Counted from the first letter of the stretch, positions 56,013-64,000 are shown. The stretch: DNA of 64,000 nt from Rhizobium favelukesii (GCF_000577275.2 NZ_HG916855.1:1178001-1242000); one strand, 5' to 3'. The notes: a model not told the origin generated them from the sequence alone. Numbers and translations are program-made.

Positions 56013-56711
56013 ATGGGAACGAAAAGGATTCGTGTTTCGGTAGTTTGCACATCCGGTGAACTATCCGAAAAAATTCGTTCAGGCGTGTGTGTTGATCATG
56101 GCATGTGTTTCGTTGACGCGAAACGCGCCAGTGAGTCTTTGCACGAATTCGTCGCCCGAACATTGCCCGCCGTCGTCATATGCGAAATTGCCACTTCCGC
56201 TGACATCGGGATTGGTAATGCCCTGCGGCGTGTTGCCAGTACGGAGGCGGAGTATCCATTCAACCTGATCTACGCTGTCAGTCACTCCAGCGTGAATCTG
56301 ATCCAGGACGTCTATGTCGACGGTGTATCAAGCGTGATTTTTACCAGTGACGATGGCAAAGATATCTATACCGCGATCTCGCGCGTTGCAGCGGGACAAC
56401 ACCACATCAGCCCGTCGGTGTTTAGATGCCTACCAGACCTGCATATTCGCAGCTTCTACTCGCTTCTTAATGGCGCCACGCTCACGCCATCGCGTTTGCC
56501 CGAAGGCAGCCTGAGCGCGCGCGAAGAACTCGTGCTAAAACTAATCGCCTATGGGTTCAGCACGAAGGAGATTGCCGCCGAAATGCGTCTCAGCACAAAA
56601 ACGGTTGAAACGTATAAATCCCGCGGCTCCGATAAGCTCAGCCTCTCCACTCGCGCGTCCATCGTTAAATACGGCGCCCTAAGGGGATGGTTTAACATAT
56701 ATCAGATTTAG
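56013..56711 (+). CDS. LuxR-type regulator with degenerate receiver, upstream of the alginate-type cluster
   Basis: The 232-residue protein ends in a NarL/LuxR helix-turn-helix (LSAREELVLKLIAYGFSTKEIAAEMRLSTKTVETYKSRGSDKL). The N-terminal half has the alternating pattern of a receiver domain, but the expected phospho-acceptor aspartate is glutamate (VVICEIA) and the conserved lysine is not evident, so it probably works without phosphorylation. It is followed by a hairpin terminator and then, 247 bp on, by algD. Its position and the AT-rich DNA around it suggest control of the exopolysaccharide genes; direct evidence is lacking. Confidence 0.82.
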   Translation: MGTKRIRVSVVCTSGELSEKIRSGVCVDHGMCFVDAKRASESLHEFVARTLPAVVICEIATSADIGIGNALRRVASTEAEYPFNLIYAVSHSSVNLIQDVYVDGVSSVIFTSDDGKDIYTAISRVAAGQHHISPSVFRCLPDLHIRSFYSLLNGATLTPSRLPEGSLSAREELVLKLIAYGFSTKEIAAEMRLSTKTVETYKSRGSDKLSLSTRASIVKYGALRGWFNIYQI

Positions 56712-56747
56712 AACTGAGTATTCTTCACACAATATAGCTATAAATTG

Positions 56748-56782
56748 AGCTGGCTACTTTAGCCGGCTATTTGTGTTTATAT
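56748..56782 (+). terminator. Rho-independent terminator after the regulator gene
   Basis: AGCTGGCTA (56748-56756) and TAGCCGGCT (56760-56768) form a nine-pair stem with one wobble and a three-base loop, followed by ATTTGTGTTTATAT. It starts 37 bp after the regulator stop and separates it from the algD transcript. Confidence 0.7.
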
Positions 56783-56957
56783 ATTTTGCCGGCCTCCTTC
56801 CCATTTTCCCTACATTTGTTCTTAATTACCTGACTTTTATTCTTTATTAACCTTCGTAATCTTCCCACGTGCCTGACGGAAATAGCGGTGCGCCAGAGAA
56901 CCGCGCTGTCGTGACGTCAAGCCTACTTCGAGCAAATGCAATCGTGGGGAACATGTC

Positions 56958-58277
56958 ATGGCAAGAATTAGTATACTTGGTATCGGATACGTCGGCGTGG
57001 TTTCTGCGGCCTGCCTGGCGGAAGATGGTCACACGGTCGTGGCTGTGGACGTCGACCCGGCCAAGGTGGCCAAGCTCAATGCCGGCGAAGCACCGATTGT
57101 CGAAACAGGGCTGACGCCGCTGCTTGAGCGCAATGTCGCACGTGGACGCCTGAGCGCCACTACGGACGTCAGTTCCGCCATTGCCGAAACAGACCTGACC
57201 TTCATTTGCGTCGGCACGCCCAGCGCGTCAGATGGCGCTGTCGGTTTGAACTACGTTAAGCAGGCCTGCAAGGATGTTGCAGCGGCGATACGGCAAAAGT
57301 CGACGTTTCACTCCGTTGTGGTGCGCTCGACCATCGTTCCCGGCACCATGGAAAGCGAATGCATTCCTATCCTCGAGCAGGTGTCGGGACTGACCGCCGG
57401 CGACGGGTTCGGTGTCGGGTACTATCCCGAATTCCTCCGGGAAGGCACAGCAATCGACGACAATTACAATCCGGGCCTTATCGTGTTCGGTACCATTGAT
57501 CCCGTTACGGAACAGCTGTTGCGCGACATTAACGCCGGTCTGCCGTGCGCCTGCAATGTCGTGCCGCTGGCGACAGCGGAGATGATTAAGTACACGAGCA
57601 ATTCCTGGCGAGCTGTCAAGGTGACCTTCGCCAATGAGATCGGGAACATCGCCAAGGCCTGCGGGATCGACGGCCAATTGGTCCTGAAGGTGTTGTGTTC
57701 TGACGACAAGGTAAACATGTCGCCCTATTTCATGCGACCCGGGTTTGCCTTCGGTGGTTCATGCCTGCCCAAGGACGTTCGCGCCCTGCGGCATCTGGCG
57801 GGCGAACGGGAAGTCTCCACACCGCTCCTCGACTCGGTTCTGACCGCGAATGCTGGACAGATCGAGCGCGCAGAGACGATGGTCGAGAATGCGCCCGGAA
57901 AGTCGATTGGCATGGTGGGGATCAGCTTTAAGGCCGGCACCGACGATTTGCGCGAAAGCCCACTCGCTGAGCTCGCCTCGCGGCTCATTTCCAAGGGCTT
58001 TGACCTTAGGGTCTACGACCCGAGTGTCAGCGTTGCATACTCACATAACATGGGCGGCTCGGGACGCGGGAACGGAATTGTTCCTGATCTCAAGGAGCGC
58101 CTTGTCGACGAGATTGATGAATTAATCGAAGGCGCTGACATCCTGCTCGTCGGCAACCGCTACGAGGAAGCAGTTGAGCCTCTGACAGAGGCGGCATCGA
58201 CCAAGAGTCTTGTCGACCTTACGCGCATCAATCCGAAGATGCGCTCCGGCGGCCTGTACGCAGGCATCTGCTGGTAG
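56958..58277 (+). CDS. algD: GDP-mannose 6-dehydrogenase (AlgD)
   Basis: The 439-residue protein follows Pseudomonas AlgD closely from end to end: ILGIGYVGVVSAACLAEDGH (NAD-binding), FICVGTPS, VVVRSTIVPGTMES, YYPEFLREGTAI, EMIKYTSNSWRAVKVTFANEIGNIAK, FAFGGSCLPKDVRAL with the catalytic cysteine, SFKAGTDDLRESPL, and the terminal GICW. AlgD oxidises GDP-mannose to GDP-mannuronate in two NAD-dependent steps, the committed step to alginate. The match through the C-terminal GICW sets it apart from UDP-glucose dehydrogenases. GGGGAAC precedes the ATG. It is the first gene of the cluster; the 247 bp before it probably hold the promoter. Confidence 0.9.
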   Translation: MARISILGIGYVGVVSAACLAEDGHTVVAVDVDPAKVAKLNAGEAPIVETGLTPLLERNVARGRLSATTDVSSAIAETDLTFICVGTPSASDGAVGLNYVKQACKDVAAAIRQKSTFHSVVVRSTIVPGTMESECIPILEQVSGLTAGDGFGVGYYPEFLREGTAIDDNYNPGLIVFGTIDPVTEQLLRDINAGLPCACNVVPLATAEMIKYTSNSWRAVKVTFANEIGNIAKACGIDGQLVLKVLCSDDKVNMSPYFMRPGFAFGGSCLPKDVRALRHLAGEREVSTPLLDSVLTANAGQIERAETMVENAPGKSIGMVGISFKAGTDDLRESPLAELASRLISKGFDLRVYDPSVSVAYSHNMGGSGRGNGIVPDLKERLVDEIDELIEGADILLVGNRYEEAVEPLTEAASTKSLVDLTRINPKMRSGGLYAGICW

Positions 58278-58286
58278 GAGCTGAAC

Positions 58287-59753
58287 GTGCTGAGCCATAT
58301 CCTTTACATCCTTGTCTTCTTAAGCGTAGCCGTTGCGGTTCCCGCTCATCGGCTCGCCGAAAACGCCAGCCTAGTGTTGACGATGGGAACACTGGGGATG
58401 TGGCGATATGGCTGGGGCGCGATCAACTTTGTCCGCGCAACGATATTCATTCACATCGTGCATCCGCGCCGGCGCGCTGCCGTGACCAGCAGATATCTGG
58501 AACGGCAGCGCCCGGCTCATTCCTTCTTCCTGGTGACGACCTACAAGGTCGACACCGCTGTCACGGCTCGGGTCTATCGCTCCCTGTTCAATGCTGCTGC
58601 CGCGTCAAGAGGAGGTGCAACGGTTGTTGCCTCAATCGTCGATACTGCTGATGAAAGGCTCATTCGACGAATCTATTCGCTGATGAAGGCCCGGACCGCT
58701 CATGTTCGGCTGATCATTGATCGAATACCGGCAACTGGCAAGCGTGATGCGCTGGCGACATCCTTGCGCATCATTGCCAGGCAATGCCCGATGCCCGACG
58801 ACATCGTCGTCCTCATCGACGGTGACAGCTGCCCTCCGGAAGATCTTGTCGAGACGTGCGCTCCATTTTTTGTCGATCCTAAAATAGGTGCCGTGACAAC
58901 GGATGAGGATTGCGAAATCGAAGAATCTCGTCTGTTTCGCGACTGGTTCAATCTTCGCTTTACCCAGAGACATATGATGATGTCGTCCATGGGACTTTCC
59001 GGTCGTGTGCTGACGCTAACGGGACGGCTCTCGATCTTTCGTGCATCGCTCGCCTGCGACCCAGACTTCATTGACAACGTGCAGCATGACTGGCTGGCGC
59101 ATTGGCGGCTCGGGACTGTGAAATTCCTGACTGGAGACGACAAGTCGACGTGGTTCTGGCTGCTTAAGCGTGGCTATGAAATGGCCTATCTCCCGGACGT
59201 CCGATCCGTCTCGATGGAAAGCCAACCGAAGCCCGGGTTCGTCGATTCCGCCGTCGCTTTGATGCTGCGGTGGTTCGGCAACATGCTTCGAACGAACGGC
59301 AGGGCGTTGGCGCTTGGCCCCCATCGCGTCGGGTGGTTCACCTGGTGGTCGGTGCTCGATCAGCGAATATCGATGTGGACAACACTGTTCGGCCCCGCAA
59401 CCGTGGTGATGTCGGCCGTGCTGATCAGCCCACTCGTCCTGCCCCTCTACCTGGCATGGGTTATGTTCACCAGGTACATCTACTGCTGCCTGTTGACGAC
59501 CTTCCGGCCGGCTTTTCCGATCACATACCCGTTTCTTTTATATTTCAGCCAGATCAGCGGCGCCCTCGTCAAAACCTTCGTTCTGTTTCGTCTCGATCGG
59601 CAAAAATGGACCCGGCAGTCCACGGCACGACGTGCGAGGCGCTCCGCCTCCCTGTCGGAGCGTCTGCGAAACCTGTCGTCGACCTACGTTCACATGCTGG
59701 CAAGCGCTTGGCTCTTGTTCGCAGCCTTTATGATTTCCACCGCAAGAATGTGA
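58287..59753 (+). CDS. alg8: alginate-type polymerase, family 2 glycosyltransferase (Alg8)
   Basis: The 488-residue membrane glycosyltransferase has Alg8 features in order: an N-terminal membrane pair, FFLVTTYKVD, TGKRDALATSL, VVLIDGDSCPPEDL, AVTTDEDCEI, LTGRLSIFRA, FLTGDDKSTWFWLLKRGYEMAYLPD, then further membrane helices and FRLDRQKWTRQ. Pseudomonas Alg8 (494 residues) polymerises mannuronate from GDP-mannuronate at the inner membrane and needs Alg44. The start is GTG with AGGAG upstream, nine bases after the algD stop. Cellulose or hyaluronan synthases are alternatives, but the shared motifs with Alg8 and the neighbouring genes argue against them. Confidence 0.88.
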   Translation: MLSHILYILVFLSVAVAVPAHRLAENASLVLTMGTLGMWRYGWGAINFVRATIFIHIVHPRRRAAVTSRYLERQRPAHSFFLVTTYKVDTAVTARVYRSLFNAAAASRGGATVVASIVDTADERLIRRIYSLMKARTAHVRLIIDRIPATGKRDALATSLRIIARQCPMPDDIVVLIDGDSCPPEDLVETCAPFFVDPKIGAVTTDEDCEIEESRLFRDWFNLRFTQRHMMMSSMGLSGRVLTLTGRLSIFRASLACDPDFIDNVQHDWLAHWRLGTVKFLTGDDKSTWFWLLKRGYEMAYLPDVRSVSMESQPKPGFVDSAVALMLRWFGNMLRTNGRALALGPHRVGWFTWWSVLDQRISMWTTLFGPATVVMSAVLISPLVLPLYLAWVMFTRYIYCCLLTTFRPAFPITYPFLLYFSQISGALVKTFVLFRLDRQKWTRQSTARRARRSASLSERLRNLSSTYVHMLASAWLLFAAFMISTARM

Positions 59754-59769
59754 CCTGGAAGGATCTCTG

Positions 59770-60873
59770 ATGACGACAATCGACCATCGCGAAAAGGAAG
59801 TGCTTTCAGTGGACAAGGATACAGGTGAGGCGCCCGATTTTGCCGACGCGAATGAACATCCGAGCCTGCGCATACCGTTCTCAGTCGCGATCGATGGACG
59901 CGCCTATGAAGGGGTTACTCTTTCAATGGTGGGAGCGCGAATTGCCGGAATTGCTGCGGCAAATTGGGCGGGCGCCAGCAAACTTGCTCTTTTTCGGTTC
60001 AATTTCAACGGATTTTCGCTGTCATTGCCAATCGACGTCGTCGTTGCATCAAGCGACAGTGAAACGGGAGCAATTGCCTTGCGCTTCCGGGACCCGACCG
60101 GCCAGCATATGCCGCAGATACGCTATCTCCTGAACTGCTGGCTAGCGGGCGACCACGTGACCTTCGATGGGTTGATTGGCGCGACGAGCGCCTGGCAGAA
60201 AGAAAAGGCACCCACTTCCGCCGCAGTCCGGCCGCCACGCAGCGCCGCGTTGGCTAGAATAGTTGGAACGCTCAGCGTTGGCCTGGCCTCGATTGCCCTC
60301 ATATTGTTGACGGCCACTGCCTTGAACAACCGCCTTTATGTGACGGAAGTAAATGCGCCGGCCCTCGTCCAGCGTCAGGGTCTAACGATGAAGGCTACGG
60401 CGAGTGGCCAGGTCGACTTCATCAATCCCAGTGCTCCCAGTGGAAAACCGGCCTATTCCATCCTGGCATCCACGGGTGTTGCCGTAACGGTCAGCATGCC
60501 TTGCGACTGCGAGGTTCAAACGACCGGGATCGAGCGAGGAGCGACCGTCCTCGTGGGTCAACCGATCCTCAATGTGAACAAGCATGGGGCTCCACTTGTT
60601 GTGCAATCGAGCCTGACCGGGCCCGAGTTGCGGCGATTGGCGGGGGGCGCAACGGCGCAGATCGAGACTCGCGATGGCAGGAAGGTCGATGCCAACGTTC
60701 TTGTCGATCGCGCCGGCGCCCCCTCAGGTGATCTGCTGCCGGTAACGCTTGTTCCCATTGAATCCCTGCCAGACGTGCCACCTGGAACGCCTGTTGTGGT
60801 GCGATTGGACGGTTCGCCCGGATGGGTGAGAGCCATGACAAATAGCCTGTCCTATTTCCGGGGTACGAAATGA
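59770..60873 (+). CDS. alg44: Alg44-like co-polymerase with degenerate PilZ domain
   Basis: The 367-residue protein has the Alg44 layout: a cytosolic N-terminal PilZ-like domain, one membrane helix near residues 170-190, and a periplasmic barrel-sandwich domain of the membrane-fusion type (CDCEVQTTGIERGATVLVGQPILNV, matching the CDCRV segment of Pseudomonas Alg44). In Pseudomonas, Alg44 binds c-di-GMP through R-x-x-x-R and D-x-S-x-x-G and activates Alg8. Here the corresponding stretches read H30-P-S-L-R34 and T50-L-S-M-V-G55, so the first arginine and the aspartate are replaced. c-di-GMP binding may be weak or lost. GGAAGGA precedes the ATG; the stop overlaps the next gene by four bases. Confidence 0.85.
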   Translation: MTTIDHREKEVLSVDKDTGEAPDFADANEHPSLRIPFSVAIDGRAYEGVTLSMVGARIAGIAAANWAGASKLALFRFNFNGFSLSLPIDVVVASSDSETGAIALRFRDPTGQHMPQIRYLLNCWLAGDHVTFDGLIGATSAWQKEKAPTSAAVRPPRSAALARIVGTLSVGLASIALILLTATALNNRLYVTEVNAPALVQRQGLTMKATASGQVDFINPSAPSGKPAYSILASTGVAVTVSMPCDCEVQTTGIERGATVLVGQPILNVNKHGAPLVVQSSLTGPELRRLAGGATAQIETRDGRKVDANVLVDRAGAPSGDLLPVTLVPIESLPDVPPGTPVVVRLDGSPGWVRAMTNSLSYFRGTK

Positions 60874-62312
60874 GCGACATTCATCCACTGATCCTATGCG
60901 GCGGGTCCGGTACTCGTCTCTGGCCACTTTCGCGCGCCCACCAGCCAAAGCAGTTCCAGCCGGTCAACGGCGAAGGCTCCTTGACGTTCTTTCAGAGTAC
61001 GGTTCAACGCCATCGCGCCGATATGTTTTCTGATCCGATCGTCTGCGTGGGATCCCGCCATGTGCAGACGGTTGCGCGTCAACTCCGTGAAATCCAGAGC
61101 AAAGCGCACATTATCACGGAGCCGGTGGCGAGGAACACGGGCCCGGCGGTGCTGGCTGCATCGCTCTATCTTGCTGGCGCCAAACCTGACGCGGTGCTGG
61201 TCGTCCTGCCATCTGACCATGTCATCAAGGGCGAGCTCAATCGCCTCATTGCGCAAATGCACCGTGCAGTATTGGACGGGCTTATTGTTACCTTCGGCAT
61301 CCAACCGAGCTATGCCGAAAAGGGATATGGCTACGTCATGGATGGCGGTCAATTCGATCTCTATCCCGGCCTGCACCGCGTCGAAAGTTTCATTGAGAAG
61401 CCCAGTACAGCAATTGCTCAGTCGCTCATCGACACCGGTTTTGCGTACTGGGCATCAGGCATCAGCATGTTTCGGGCGAGCAAGCTGATTGAGGAATACC
61501 GGCGTCACGATCCGTCGACATTTGCTGCCGTCAGCGCTGCTCTCCAGTCCGCCTCACCGCTTGAAACCGAGGCTGGCCTACTGCTCGACGAACGGCATTT
61601 TATCGCAGCAGACAGCCAGCCGACAGAAAAGGCGGTCTTTGAACGCTGCAAGGACATTGCCTTGGCGCCCGCTGCAATCGAATGGGACGACGTCGGTGGC
61701 TGGACCTCTGTCCATTCGATCGGAATGAAAAATGAAAGCGGCAACGTAACCTCCGGCGACGTCGTCCTGTTCGATACGCGCGGCTCGTTGGTGCGAGGCG
61801 GAGAGCGCCTGGTCGCAGTTGTCGGCATGAACGATGTGGTGGTCGTCGATACCGACGACGCACTCCTCGTCACCAACAAGTCAAGCGCCCAGGACGTGAA
61901 GAGAATTGTCGAGCACCTCGTAACGCTCAAACGTCGCGAAGCGGAAAACCACCGTAGCCAGGTTACCGAATGGGGCACCATAAAGTCGATGCAGGCCGGC
62001 CCGGGTTTCGCCATGGACCTCTTGAGTGTCGATGGCGGAAAGACCGTCACGCTTGTTGGTGAGGAAGGCGTGTCTCGGATCCTGGCCGTTATCCGCGGGG
62101 GGGTGCGGCTTATCGGCGACCAAACGCAGTCTGAGCTGACCCCCGGCCTGTCCGCCATGGTTGCGACGGGCAGACAGGCGGTCTTGGTCAATACCTCCGA
62201 TACCGTTTCCGAGGTCATTGAAATCAGCTGTGGCAACGCCAGCGTCCTTGGCTTGCCGAGCCAGCCTTTTGCAACCATCCCCTACGACGTGAGGGCAGCT
62301 GATTATGCCTAG
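60870..62312 (+). CDS. algA: mannose-1-phosphate guanylyltransferase with degenerate isomerase half (AlgA-like)
   Basis: The 480-residue protein has an intact GDP-mannose pyrophosphorylase domain (LCGGSGTRLWPLSR at 9-22, EPVARNTGPA at 84-93, FIEKPS at 174-179) that makes GDP-mannose for AlgD. The C-terminal cupin, which in AlgA is a phosphomannose isomerase with the metal site Q-x-H-H-H-R-x-E-H-W, is aligned at residues 370-460, but the site itself (389-411) contains no Gln, His or metal-binding Glu in those places. The isomerase activity is therefore probably absent, and mannose-6-phosphate must come from another isomerase. Its end overlaps the algG-like start by eight bases. Confidence 0.87.
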   Translation: MSDIHPLILCGGSGTRLWPLSRAHQPKQFQPVNGEGSLTFFQSTVQRHRADMFSDPIVCVGSRHVQTVARQLREIQSKAHIITEPVARNTGPAVLAASLYLAGAKPDAVLVVLPSDHVIKGELNRLIAQMHRAVLDGLIVTFGIQPSYAEKGYGYVMDGGQFDLYPGLHRVESFIEKPSTAIAQSLIDTGFAYWASGISMFRASKLIEEYRRHDPSTFAAVSAALQSASPLETEAGLLLDERHFIAADSQPTEKAVFERCKDIALAPAAIEWDDVGGWTSVHSIGMKNESGNVTSGDVVLFDTRGSLVRGGERLVAVVGMNDVVVVDTDDALLVTNKSSAQDVKRIVEHLVTLKRREAENHRSQVTEWGTIKSMQAGPGFAMDLLSVDGGKTVTLVGEEGVSRILAVIRGGVRLIGDQTQSELTPGLSAMVATGRQAVLVNTSDTVSEVIEISCGNASVLGLPSQPFATIPYDVRAADYA

Positions 62313-63825
62313 TCGTTTTGCGGCGATCGCGACACTTGTCGCCTGCCTCGCGGGCTCACCCTGGGCGACGGCGGGTCAGAAGAGCCCATACTGGCCAGGG
62401 CTGGACCGTCTCGAGCAAGATACGCAGCGCTTGGATGTATCGTCGGGCGAGATATTCAGGCGTGCCCACGAACTGGCTGGTATTGAACCGTCGCGGGCCG
62501 GAGGTCAGGCCGGCCAACTTAATTTCCCAGATACCCAGAAACGCCTTAGTCGTTCGCCGGTCGATATTCTCCTGCGCCGGATCGGCTTGCCGGCAAGCCA
62601 GGGTTTCGTGGAAGCCAGTTTAAAGGCCCAGCCGGCCCCTCAGGCTACCGCAATCGTCATCGAAAGCGGCTCATTCAGCCTCGAAGACGTCAGACAGGTC
62701 CTGCAAACGAAGGGCTTTGATGACTATCTCGAGAAGGGTCCAGAGGGGTACGTCGCCCATCGCCCCATCTTCATCTGGACTGGCGGCGCATTGAAAATCG
62801 GCCCTGGCGAAAGGTTGGCGGTCGACGGCAGCCAAGGCGCATTTGTTGTCAATACCGGGGTTTTGGAGATCGATGGCGCATACCTTGGTGTGACAGGCGC
62901 CAAGAACAGCGGATTTCGGCCGTTCCTGCTGACAACCTTCGGCGGAGCCACACTGGTAAGCCGAAGTGAAATCACCGGACTGGGCTTTCCCGGGTTCCTG
63001 GAAGGAAGCGGTGTGGCCTTCACACATCAACAGTTTTCGTCATCTGTAACGGGCTCCATACTCAAGGATAACATCTTCAAGGATGGTGCTGGTGTCGCGC
63101 TTGCCGGCGTAAGCGGGCTCGACATCGTCGGAAATCGCTTTGTCGATGGTCCTCAGACAGCGGTGCTGGTCAAGGCGGCACGCAACGTGCGTATCGCCGA
63201 CAACATCGTGTCGCAACGATCCGGGACGCACGCCATCAAGGTGACCGATGGTTCAAGCCATCTCGACATTTCCCACAACATCATCATTGGCAGTCCAGGT
63301 AACGGAATTTTTGTTGACGGCGGATCGACCGAGGTCAGGATTTCCGACAATCTCGTCGGCAGATCGAGGCTGACCGGAATTAGCGTGGATGGTGCCGCCT
63401 GCGTTGCGATCGAACGCAATGTCGTGCTTGCAAATCTTTCCCGTGGCATTGCGATGCGTTCCGTCCTCAACGGCAACGTGGAGAAAAATGATCTCCTCGG
63501 AAATGCTTCCGCCGGCCTGGCGATTTCAGGTCAGTTCGAGCATTCATCGCTTCGCGTTTCGCACAACAACTTTGTGAACAATCGCTTCGGATTGAGTGGC
63601 TCGGCAGTTGGGGAAGTCAGCCTTCTGGCAAACGACTTCAGTCGACAGCTGCCGCGCGTCGCCGACGGAGACTTCGCAACGAACCTCGGCGGATTGCTGG
63701 AGTTTGCTGCATCAGACCAGCCTGGTGAATTCAAGATCAAGGCAACCGTGCCAACCGCTCCGGATGACTTCTCCCAGTTTTCCGCAGTCGATTTTTCCGC
63801 TTGCATCGCCAAGAAGGGACCCTGA
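62305..63825 (+). CDS. AlgG-like periplasmic right-handed beta-helix protein, DPHD motif absent
   Basis: The 506-residue protein has a signal peptide (cleavage after about residue 23) and a parallel beta-helix from about residue 200 to 450 made of units such as NRFVDGPQTAVLV, ADNIVSQRSGTHAIKV, SHNIIIGSPGNGIFVDG and ISDNLVGRSRLTGISVDG. The part before the helix (IWTGGALKI, GAFVVNTGVLEI, FRPFLLTTFGGATLVSRSEITGLGF) resembles mannuronan C5-epimerase AlgG. The catalytic DPHD of AlgG is not present anywhere, so it may not epimerise mannuronate to guluronate. AlgG also has a structural role in guiding the polymer through the periplasm, which this protein could keep. Confidence 0.8.
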   Translation: MPSRFAAIATLVACLAGSPWATAGQKSPYWPGLDRLEQDTQRLDVSSGEIFRRAHELAGIEPSRAGGQAGQLNFPDTQKRLSRSPVDILLRRIGLPASQGFVEASLKAQPAPQATAIVIESGSFSLEDVRQVLQTKGFDDYLEKGPEGYVAHRPIFIWTGGALKIGPGERLAVDGSQGAFVVNTGVLEIDGAYLGVTGAKNSGFRPFLLTTFGGATLVSRSEITGLGFPGFLEGSGVAFTHQQFSSSVTGSILKDNIFKDGAGVALAGVSGLDIVGNRFVDGPQTAVLVKAARNVRIADNIVSQRSGTHAIKVTDGSSHLDISHNIIIGSPGNGIFVDGGSTEVRISDNLVGRSRLTGISVDGAACVAIERNVVLANLSRGIAMRSVLNGNVEKNDLLGNASAGLAISGQFEHSSLRVSHNNFVNNRFGLSGSAVGEVSLLANDFSRQLPRVADGDFATNLGGLLEFAASDQPGEFKIKATVPTAPDDFSQFSAVDFSACIAKKGP

Positions 63826-63829
63826 AATC

Positions 63830-64000
63830 ATGGTTTTTTCCTCCGAGGTCTTCCTTTTTCTGTTTCTTCCGACATTCCTGCTGGCCTACTACGCGACCCC
63901 GATTGCGGCGCGCTCCCTTACCATTCTGATTGCGTCCTATATTTTTTACGGGTGGTGGCGGATGGATTTCCTCGCACTCCTGTTTGCAACAACCGTGTGG
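63830..64000 (+). CDS. algI: alginate O-acetyltransferase AlgI (MBOAT), 5' part
   Basis: The first 57 codons read MVFSSEVFLFLFLPTFLLAYY, then IASYIFYGWWRMDFLALLFA, nearly identical in pattern to the start of Pseudomonas AlgI (MVFSSNVFLFLFLPIFLGLYY, SYIFYAWWRVDFLAL). AlgI is a membrane-bound O-acyltransferase that passes acetyl groups across the inner membrane for alginate acetylation. The gene starts four bases after the algG-like stop and is cut by the window end. Partner acetylation genes (algJ, algF or patB-like) would be expected downstream. Confidence 0.88.
   Translation, partial: MVFSSEVFLFLFLPTFLLAYYATPIAARSLTILIASYIFYGWWRMDFLALLFATTVW

Overview
The window reads as accessory DNA (a megaplasmid or chromosomal island) of a plant-associated alphaproteobacterium of the Rhizobiales, most likely the Sinorhizobium/Ensifer/Rhizobium group. 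The evidence is the GC-rich coding DNA, several FixJ-type response regulators, an Ensifer-like mix of transporters and hydrolases, and a LuxR solo of the plant-responsive subfamily beside proline iminopeptidase genes. No rRNA, tRNA, CRISPR array or replication origin was seen.

Layout. 1-5.2 kb: a PoxB-type pyruvate dehydrogenase, a frameshifted UBP zinc finger, two FixJ-family response regulators, an AraC and a LysR regulator. 5.2-10.3 kb: an MscS channel with a cyclic-nucleotide domain, an MBL-fold hydrolase coupled to an MFS pump, and a second MFS pump. 10.7-19.7 kb: a minus-strand hairpin RNA with anti-Shine-Dalgarno loops, a frameshifted CDC48-type AAA ATPase, a small DUF2188-like gene, two more response regulators, a decayed kinase remnant and a 1357-residue ATPase/GAF/histidine kinase. 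A diverged repeat flanks the kinase on both sides. 19.9-26.1 kb: a repeat protein, a DHA2 pump/MaoC/isochorismatase operon, a dehalogenase-like hydrolase and a CPA1 Na+/H+ antiporter. 26.4-32 kb: an iorA-iorB-cytochrome c operon whose first gene carries an insertion sequence three codons before its native stop.

32-35 kb: a nucleotidyltransferase broken by a nonsense codon and a Fic protein. 35.3-43.1 kb: a PipR-like LuxR solo with an iminopeptidase gene on each side and a dipeptide-type ABC transporter. Each iminopeptidase gene is preceded by a matching lux-box-like dyad. 43.4-49.5 kb: a four-gene operon of three SPFH (HflK/HflC-like) membrane proteins and a P1B metal ATPase. 50-55.1 kb: an IS630 element, a DUF1062 protein, a methyltransferase, a protein with two HARP-like motifs and exonuclease III.

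56-64 kb: an alginate-type exopolysaccharide cluster (algD, alg8, alg44, algA, algG, and algI cut by the window end) behind a LuxR-type regulator with a perfect 20-bp palindrome in its leader. AlgD makes GDP-mannuronate, Alg8/Alg44 polymerise it, the AlgG-like protein acts in the periplasm and AlgI acetylates. Three members lack hallmark residues of the Pseudomonas proteins: the PilZ ligands of Alg44, the isomerase metal site of AlgA and the DPHD motif of AlgG. The polymer and its control may therefore differ from classical alginate. This cluster and the PipR-like locus are the most interesting parts of the window.
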